Shown in pieces: positions 57,401-64,000 of a DNA stretch of 64,000 nucleotides. The notes below the pieces were generated by a model. The model did not search any database and was not told where the DNA came from. It saw only the letters and a program-made list of their open reading frames with translations. Position numbers and translations under genes: made by a program. The DNA lies in the NCBI GenBank assembly GCA_037367405.1, contig JAZKJV010002617.1:310001-374000 (forward strand). The letters run 5' to 3'. Numbering within the stretch: the first letter of the stretch is position 1; every line of letters starts with the position of its first letter. This DNA is from Ottelia alismoides. Lineage: Eukaryota; Streptophyta; Magnoliopsida; Alismatales; Hydrocharitaceae.

Positions 57401-58046
57401 TTTAAGTTCTCCCCCCATTCTTTGTATTTACATACAGAACTTGGTCAATTCATACTCACGTTATTTGCATATCATTTGCTGTGAAATTTGCACACATACC
57501 CCTAAGTCCCTTCTCTGTTATAGTTCGCTCAAAACAATTTTTACAAATAACAACACAGCCCTTGCATTTGCAGCACTTATTTTCTTGTCTATATTGCATG
57601 GAATAAAAATCAATTATTGTCTCCAAAAATTCTATACAAATTAGATCAAGTTCTTGTTGTGTTGTTCTTCATCATTTCTTTTTCCATTGCATTAATTCTT
57701 TGATTTGCTATTTTTAATAGTTCAAAAACTCAAAAAAAAAACATTGCCTTCCATAAAATAAAAATAACATAAAATTCACAAAAATACGAGAGTAGCTTGC
57801 TTAGTTTTCCTCTTTTATTTCATTGCTTGTCTTTGAATTGAATAACCCTTGCTTAAATAACTGTTGCCTCCTTGAGTTCGACCCTGGGAGCTATACCAGG
57901 TTAATAACTAAATAGCAAAAATCCATCATCTTCATTGATCTCTTTGATTTGGATTTAATAATTGTTTGATTCAGTCGGTTTTTCTTTGGGTACAACGACA
58001 TTATCCATTAATCAACTAAAACCCAAGTGAGATAATCGGCCAATCA
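54452..58046 (+). mobile_element. 5' LTR of element 3 (3.6 kb)
   Basis: Starts TGATGAATCCATGATTCATCA and ends CGGCCAATCA, three bases before a perfect primer site. U3 is AT-rich with the block GTCAAGAATTGACTT (54689), a TATA box lies at 56016, and the GC-rich R/U5 zone (56030-57330) leads to the end signature GAGTTCGACCCTGGGAGC (57874). Frames at 56010-57309 are LTR shadows. The sequence AATAC before it would be one target copy. Confidence 0.88.
56016..56024 (+). promoter_or_regulatory. TATA box of the element 3 LTR
   Basis: TATAAATAA followed by GC-richer sequence with CTTCTTCC-type pyrimidine runs, as usual for a plant transcription start. It would drive the gag transcript. Confidence 0.6.
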
Positions 58047-58049
58047 AAA

Positions 58050-58067
58050 TGGCGCCGTTGCCGGGGA
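58050..58067 (+). other. Perfect tRNA-Asp primer binding site
   Basis: TGGCGCCGTTGCCGGGGA is complementary to the 3' end of plant tRNA-Asp(GTC), including CCA, the primer known for Athila-type elements. Confidence 0.92.
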
Positions 58068-59338
58068 GGCACGGCGAGGGTAGTTAGGTCTTCTTTGCCT
58101 TCTGCTCTTAGTTTGTGTATATATTTGTTTTTCCTTACTTGGTTGATTTTTCTACTTCGTTTTATCTGATAAATTTTGCATAACTGTGATCTGACATATC
58201 TTTTGTTTCTCTCTTTCTTGCGAGGGCCCGACGAGCGAGGGCGGCATTCCTAGGAGCGCCGGCGCACCCGAGCGAAGCGGATGCGGCTCGTTTCTTCATC
58301 GAGCAGCAGGAGAGCGTAGGAGAAGAGGAGCAAAAGATTTGGAAGATCCTTTGAGGACTTTTAGCATTTCATTCCATTATCATTCTTATAATAAGTTGTA
58401 ATAATCTCTAGGACTTTGGACACTTGACAGATTTCGGGGTCTGTTTCGCCAAGTGCCGGTGCACTTGGGGGACCTCACCGTGTTTTGTTTTTATCGCTTT
58501 ATTTTATTTTGTTTCACGTGGATTTTTGTACTTGAGCCCCTAGATTTAGGTTTCTATTTGATTGAGCCAGGTAGCATTAGGTCCAAAGCCCCTAATAGAA
58601 TATCTGTTCCTATAGAACTCGCTTGGACTTAGACAAATAAATCTGTGCTTCACGATAATAGAAGTTCCTGTTTAGGACGGTTCTCGCATTGCATTCATAT
58701 AGATTAGTTTAAATTTATGCGCGGATCATATTGCATGTAGACTGCTGGAGCAAGGTACGCCTTCTATCTCGTGCATGCATTCATAGATTTCATCGCGCAT
58801 CGGCTTTTCTGTATTCCTCCCTCTATTTTTTGGACTTAGGAACAAAAAGGAAATCGGAAAATTCGTTAGACGTTTCATTGAAAATATCCAAAAAAATATA
58901 AAATAAAAATTTAAAAATTGGGACTGCTAATTGAACTTGATCATAAAATTAAACGTAACTGATTCACTTCATTATTTTGGGAGAGCAATCCCCTCATTGT
59001 ATTCGTTTTTAATTGCTCGCGTACACACTAAGGAATAGTGCCCAAATCCCATTAAGCCTCCTAAGTGTTTGTACAATATTTTGTCTTATCACCTAACTCT
59101 CAAAATTGACAAGATAATTGACCGAGTCTTCACGGTCTTCACATTGCGTTGAGTAGGTGAATTGGGGGTTTGCATTGTGTTTGTATGTGATTGGCGTGAG
59201 TTGGTTACGATCGTCTTCTCTATATCATTAGCAATCACCTTCTGTTTCCCGTCTCGTCTTTACTCTGTTTTCTTCTCTTTTATCCCTCCCTCCCACCCTC
59301 ATTCGTCTTCTCCCCTCGTCATTTCTTCTCAAGTCGTG
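58068..59338 (+). other. Leader of element 3
   Basis: A 1.27-kb untranslated region between primer site and gag, ending in a CT-rich stretch (59215-59330). Parts recur, inverted, at 11565-12277. No ORF of note. Confidence 0.7.
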
Positions 59339-61342
59339 ATGATGGATCGGTGTTCTCTTCTGCCGGATCTTGCAGCTCCATTTTTTCATCCACATCATTC
59401 TCGTGAGGTCGGAACTCCGATCGACCTCTCTTCTCTTTCTCCTTCTCCCTCTACTCTGTTCCCTCTTTCTACTGGGCATGCTAAGCTTGGAGTTGACACC
59501 CGTGGAGATTACATTGAGCAGTTGCGAGATTCAGACGACTTCTATGTTGGGATGAGGGACGAGCAACCAGATCATGGAGCACAGTCAGCTTCTACATTGA
59601 GTCCCTTCATTCTAGACTTAGAGTTCATTCAGAGACTGCCGAAGTTTTCAGGGGAAGTATACGAGGAGCCATATCTTCATCTTTCTGAGTTCGAGGAGTT
59701 TTGTAGATCACGATCATATTCAGATATCACTTCTGAGGAGTTACAGCTTATGACCTTCCCTTCCACACTTCAGGGTAGAGCTAAGAGTTGGCACAGACGG
59801 TTGGGAAGGAAGTTTGCTACGTGGGGTGATTTACGGTCATTGTTCTTGCAGAGATTCTACCCCCAGCGTAGAGCAGATATGATGCGGTCTTTCATCACGG
59901 ATTTTTCAGTAGACCCCCAGGAGCCATTGCATGAGGCATGGTCGAGGTTTCTTGACCTCTTGAGGAGATTCCCAGATCATGGACTTTCGATGACAGACCT
60001 TGTTGAGATCTCCATGAGGGGGATGACCGCCGATCAGATAGCACTGGTGATTACCTCATGTGGCGGTTCACACTGCAGTTCCGACATTGACTTACTGGAT
60101 ACCATCTCGAGATTACTTTCACAGAGACCATCTTCACGAGATGCCGTAGTCGGGACAACACATGAGGATGTTGCAATACCAGTAGGGTGTGTCACCATAC
60201 CTGAGGATACAGCTTCTATACACCCGATCGAGGACTTGGATTCTGCTGCAGCACAGATGATAGAGGAGATGACTACCACAGTGGAGGTTCTGACCCATAG
60301 TCTACTCGAGTTCCCGTTGGTCTTCCAGCTAGAGTTCGAGTCAGCCCCAGAGTTTTCAGTCGACGAGTCTTGGATATCAGATCTTCTGATATTCCAGGAG
60401 ATGGAGGAGCCCCTGCTACTTCAGCCATCGATCCAGCCATTTCAGAGCCCAGTCCCGGATGACTTAGCTTTTCTTCTGCAGAGATACTTCTCAGATTTAG
60501 ACAGATACCATGACACAGTCCAGCAGCCACAGCTTGATATGGGACACCACTTTGAGAGGCCAGACATAGAGAGTCCCGTATTCGAGCCTTTTGTCCTCCA
60601 CTTTGATCAGACAGATACGTTTTCTGAGGAACAGATACTAGCCAGCATTGCCGTAGAGCGAGGACCAGTTGCAGCCACATTACCAGCCTCCGCGATGATG
60701 ACCAGTACCTTCTCCTGCTTCCAGATTGTCGAGAGCCAGATTTCAGATGATGATGCAGCCTGGTGCACAGAGTGGGTGCTTGACAGCAGCGCAGATGCCC
60801 TGATAGATCCTGATCCTCTATTTCTCACCGATGATCTTGCATTTCTCCCCGAGGGTTATCTGCGGGAGAATGACATACACGATGTGTACTCGGTTTCATT
60901 TTCTGAGAGTGTATCCGATCTGTCGGACCACGAAACCGAGTCTTCTGATCCTTCTACTTCTGAGTTGTCTCACCTCGACGACCCATGCGAGGATGAGCCG
61001 ATCCTTGAGATATTCGATGATCTGTCTGATTTTTCCCCATTATGTGCATCGGATATCAGTTTTCTTAGTGAGTCTCCAGATCTTGACTTTCCAAACCTTT
61101 TTGAGACGGTGATTGACGTGGAGGATTCCATGACTGATCCTTCATTCTCCACGTTTGATTTCTTCGGCTCTATACTTTCACTCCAGTCTTATCTTGAGCC
61201 GGTGATTTCTTTTGTGCTACCGGATCCCGATCACATCTTCCCATATCCTTGCCCGGTAGCAGACACCCGCCTGATTTCTTATTTGGGTGTCATCGTTTAC
61301 ACTGTTGAACTCGTTGTTGTTCTCATACCGAGACTACAATGA
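59339..61342 (+). CDS. Gag protein of element 3 with acidic C-terminal region
   Basis: An intact frame of 667 codons from the ATG at 59339 (the frame is open upstream to 59162, but that part translates the CT-rich leader). Residues about 85-245 form a Ty3/gypsy Gag (capsid) domain with FSGEVYEEPYLHLSEFEEFC, LPSTLQGRAKSW-like (here FPSTLQGRAKSWHRRLG) and LFLQRFYPQRRADMMRSF, QEPLHEAWSRFLDLLRRFP. Gag builds the cytoplasmic particle that packages element RNA. The following 400 residues are strongly acidic (DDLAFL occurs twice, many D/E/S runs) and contain no CCHC zinc knuckle, protease or polymerase motif. The stop at 61340 is followed within 210 bases by the hairpin array, so the element makes Gag but no Pol. 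The long intact frame, unlike the broken pol copies nearby, suggests recent function or constraint. Confidence 0.87.
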   Translation: MMDRCSLLPDLAAPFFHPHHSREVGTPIDLSSLSPSPSTLFPLSTGHAKLGVDTRGDYIEQLRDSDDFYVGMRDEQPDHGAQSASTLSPFILDLEFIQRLPKFSGEVYEEPYLHLSEFEEFCRSRSYSDITSEELQLMTFPSTLQGRAKSWHRRLGRKFATWGDLRSLFLQRFYPQRRADMMRSFITDFSVDPQEPLHEAWSRFLDLLRRFPDHGLSMTDLVEISMRGMTADQIALVITSCGGSHCSSDIDLLDTISRLLSQRPSSRDAVVGTTHEDVAIPVGCVTIPEDTASIHPIEDLDSAAAQMIEEMTTTVEVLTHSLLEFPLVFQLEFESAPEFSVDESWISDLLIFQEMEEPLLLQPSIQPFQSPVPDDLAFLLQRYFSDLDRYHDTVQQPQLDMGHHFERPDIESPVFEPFVLHFDQTDTFSEEQILASIAVERGPVAATLPASAMMTSTFSCFQIVESQISDDDAAWCTEWVLDSSADALIDPDPLFLTDDLAFLPEGYLRENDIHDVYSVSFSESVSDLSDHETESSDPSTSELSHLDDPCEDEPILEIFDDLSDFSPLCASDISFLSESPDLDFPNLFETVIDVEDSMTDPSFSTFDFFGSILSLQSYLEPVISFVLPDPDHIFPYPCPVADTRLISYLGVIVYTVELVVVLIPRLQ

Positions 61343-61550
61343 CAGTACGATATTCGCCTTACATATGCCGTCTTGAACCTTGATACTGCGTTGTCCTAGC
61401 CTTTGCGCCCAGCTAGGGGCGTAAACTCTAGCGCTTGTTGAGAGGCACCTCAACATTGTCTACTTTGTATATACGTGTTTCGTCTTGATTTGTTCCTTGT
61501 TTCTTCCGCTTTTGTTTTACACCCCAGGTCTCGTTTAGGATTATTTTTGC

Positions 61551-62040
61551 TATACTTAGGATGTACTCTATCCTAAGTATAGGGGGGTGTAGACACCGAG
61601 TTGTTCATTCTCGTTCTGTTCCATTACTCCTGTTGTTGCCTATACTTAGGGATCCTTCACCCTAAGTATAGGGGGAGTGATGTTGTCCTTCTATCTTGTA
61701 TATATTTGTCTGAGTTTCTTCTATTCCCTCTCTTGTCCCTCAATTGTTGATATTCTTTTCTATACTTAGGGATCTTTTACCCTAAGTATAGGGGGGACAA
61801 GTTTAGTCATTGATTTCGTGTATATTCTCTTCCTCGGTCTTCCCCGTTTGTACAGTCTTCTATACTTAGGATCACTTGATCCTAAGTATAGGGGGGATCA
61901 CCGACTTCCATTCATTTCATTCTTTATTCTTTGAGTCATTGTAGTATAAGATTCTTTTCACTTTTCTATACTTAGCACGAGTTATGTCTTCCTTTGTCGC
62001 TCTTTGGTCACTATGAGGACATAGTTTGAGCTAAGTATAG
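61551..62040 (+). repeat. Hairpin array after gag (element 3)
   Basis: Five inverted repeats: 61551-61581, 61641-61670, 61761-61790, 61861-61890 and 61966-62040. Stems are TATACTTAGGAT/ATCCTAAGTATA or TATACTTAGGG/CCCTAAGTATA; the last closes with C-G (CTATACTTAGC/GCTAAGTATAG) around a long loop with an inner TATGTC-T / AGGACATA pairing. Each is followed by a run of five or six G. The array has one more hairpin than in elements 1 and 2, and here it follows gag instead of pol. Confidence 0.92.
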
Positions 62041-62099
62041 GGGGGTGTCGTATATATTGTATATATACTTTAGCCATAACTCGTACTTTGTATTTTAAT

Positions 62100-62600
62100 A
62101 ATATGGCTATTATTTATAAAATTGGAATAAAAATGTTTTGAAAAATGTTTGTAAAAATGTTTGTAAACTCTTTTGTAAAAAGTTTTGTAAAATATTTTGT
62201 AAAACATTTTGTAAAATGATTTGTAAAAATTATTTGTAAAAACCTTTGTAAAATTATTTTTGTACAAATGATTTGTAAAATGTTTGTAAAAACTGTTTTG
62301 TTTGCAAAATGTTTGTAACTTATTTTTGTATCAAAATTATGTATATTGTACAAATGTTTGTAAAATGTGTGAAAATAAAATGTTTGCAAAAAACCGTTTG
62401 TAAAATTGTTTGTAAAATGATTTGTAAAATGATTTGTAAAATTATTTTCAAAATTATTTGTAAATCTTTTGTAAAATGTTTTGAAAAATTTTGTAAAATG
62501 GTTTGTAAAATTTTTGTAAAATATTTTGTCACGTGGGAAATAAATTATGGGTATAAAAATTATTTTTGTAAACTTGTAAAATCTACGTGTGAATAAAAGC
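62100..62600 (+). repeat. TTTGTAAAAT tandem-like repeat tract (element 3)
   Basis: Dozens of imperfect copies of a 10-13 base unit around TTTGTAAAAT, the clearest version of the tract also seen at 6380-6660 and 16760-17060. The frames across it are repeats, not genes. Confidence 0.75.
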
Positions 62601-62889
62601 CGTAATTATTTGTAATTTATGTAATTTACAACTTGTATATAAAATCCGTGTATAAAATATGTATATTTAATCCAGTTGTAAAAATTTGTACATAAAACTT
62701 GTAAATAAAATGTCTTTTTGTAAAAGTTTGTATAAAATGTGTATATTTGATTATTGAAAATACATAAAAATTTGAAAAAAATAAAATCCATAAAAATTGA
62801 AGAAAAAAAACTTTTCAAAAATATATTTTGTCTTTTATTTTCTTCTCTTAAAAAAGTTTTGTAAATATTTTCTTGCATGTGCATTTGCA

Positions 62890-64000
62890 TTTTTCAGAAT
62901 AGTATTGGCATTTAAACTAGACTAGAATAAAATTGAAAAATGGAGCTTGGTTAAGACCTTAATCCATCTAATTCTCAGAGGAACCTTATAGAATTTGGGG
63001 TTAAGACTTTTCAGGTCCATTAGTGACTTAATTTTTTGAGTCCACTAGGCTATGTTCACATGTCTTCTTGATGAGCCTAAGTAGAACACTTAACAACGCA
63101 CGCATGACTCTCATAGACAATGGCTTTACTTGCACCAGCACCTTACACATAGCTCTCTACGGATGAGGTGGTGAGGAGGCAGTTTCCTTTGGCTTGGGGT
63201 AGCATATGAGGGTAGTACTTCTAGGCGGAACCTCTCTTCTTCTTCTAGTGAAGGAAGTGCATCTCAACTTGGTCTAGTGGTGATGAAGGCTAAAGACAGA
63301 AGCCGTGGGTTGCAATAAAGCTTCAAAAGAGGGATAGTCTACTGGCTCAAGAGGAAAATTTCTTATATATATGCTGCACCATGTAGATATGTTGTAAATA
63401 TGCACATCAAAAAAAAAGAAAAAAGAAAAAGAAAAAAAATGTGCAAAGAAAGAAAACTCCAAAAAAGTGGTGGGTCGGATTGAAAATTTAATAATCCCAC
63501 CGGAGTGTATATAGTCAAATAAAGCAAGAGCTTATGGTATCCATGTTACATCTCATGAAGCTTGCAGCGGGAGACTTAGCTACACTGGCTGAGCTCCCAA
63601 AAGTCTATACTTCTTCCCCCTCTTCTTGAGCCGGTTGCACTTGAACTTAGAAGGGAATACCCCGCTTCTCGAGGAAAGAGTTGCTAGACCGAGGCATTAG
63701 AGTTACCAGGTTGGGGGAGGTTGTTTCTTTGTCACTTCTGAGGTGGGGAGCTACATATCACTTACACTGCATGGAAAGATTCATGGTCATTAGAGTTTGT
63801 GTATGTAGACTTGTTCTGATCTGGATTATTGAGGAGTCTTGACCATAGAATAGTGGAACTTAGAGGCTGTTGAGTCTTAAACCTAGATCCCAATAAGGTT
63901 CCGCCACACTAATAATCCAAAGGTCTGACTGAACTCCATACTTCAATTTTATGAAGATAAGTTTAATAATCAATATTGTTCTAAGTTCTTTCCTTTTTCT
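62890..64000 (+). repeat. Conserved post-coding region of element 3 (runs off the window)
   Basis: Close match to 6661-7780 of element 1, including the antisense frame (here with TAG where element 2 has TGG, and another where it has CAG) and the sense end LEGNTPLLEERVARPRH-stop near 63700. The polypurine tract and 3' LTR should follow just beyond 64000. Confidence 0.75.

Noticed and set aside
59162..59338. Longer N-terminus for the Gag of element 3 with a hydrophobic start
   Set aside because: The extra 59 codons translate a CT-rich leader and look hydrophobic by composition; the tandem ATGs at 59339 and 59342 are better starts.
62070..62890. Lys/Phe/Tyr-rich frames on both strands
   Set aside because: They translate the TTTGTAAAAT repeat tract.

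Overview
This window looks like plant nuclear DNA: one intron-rich host gene set in a thick layer of nested transposable elements. Evidence for a flowering plant is the Athila-type Ty3/gypsy pol, primer sites matching plant tRNA-Asp, Ty1/copia, CACTA, hAT and MULE-type elements, and a plant-type SCAMP gene. The SCAMP most resembles the rice class whose N-terminus carries HHDPNPFDE, so a monocot is a reasonable but unproven guess. I saw no rRNA, tRNA, CRISPR or bacterial feature.

Layout. 1-2520: a partial long LTR. 2600-5763: broken Athila-like pol on +, followed by a hairpin array (5897-6246), a post-pol region with an antisense reading frame, a polypurine tract (7844-7856) and a 3.7-kb LTR (7857-11564); this is element 1. 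11565-24547: element 2, the same family on -, with an untranslated leader, an LTR (12278-15599), post-pol region, hairpin array (17202-17549), broken pol (17682-21538) and a truncated LTR of another subtype (about 21640-24547). 24549-27050: a decayed tRNA-Asp primer site and an older LTR on -. 27474-34732: a 12-exon SCAMP gene on +, with every exon found but three frame conflicts. 35710-40916: a decayed Ty1/copia element with 5-bp target duplications. 40917-43320: AT-rich DNA with a foldback element. 43321-48905: a CACTA element on -, cut off at its right end, carrying a nested hAT relic with perfect 8-bp target duplications and a second foldback element inside a TA microsatellite. 48906-54451: an LTR with primer site and leader, into which a Pack-MULE-like element has inserted (52311-53493). 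54452-64000: element 3 on +, with a 3.6-kb LTR, perfect tRNA-Asp primer site, an intact long gag ORF, no pol, then the same hairpin array and post-coding region.

How the parts relate. Elements 1, 2 and 3 share LTR start, hairpin array, post-coding region and (1 and 2) an identical polypurine tract. Elements 1 and 2 have pol but no gag; element 3 has an open gag frame but no pol. The gag protein has a capsid-like domain and then a very acidic tail in place of the usual basic zinc-knuckle region. The hairpin array is the most unusual signal: four or five stem-loops in the same order in all three elements, with paired base changes in the stems, and 3' arms that copy the polypurine tract. The SCAMP gene would act in secretory and endocytic membrane traffic and has no functional link to the transposons, which crowd its promoter and its 3' end.
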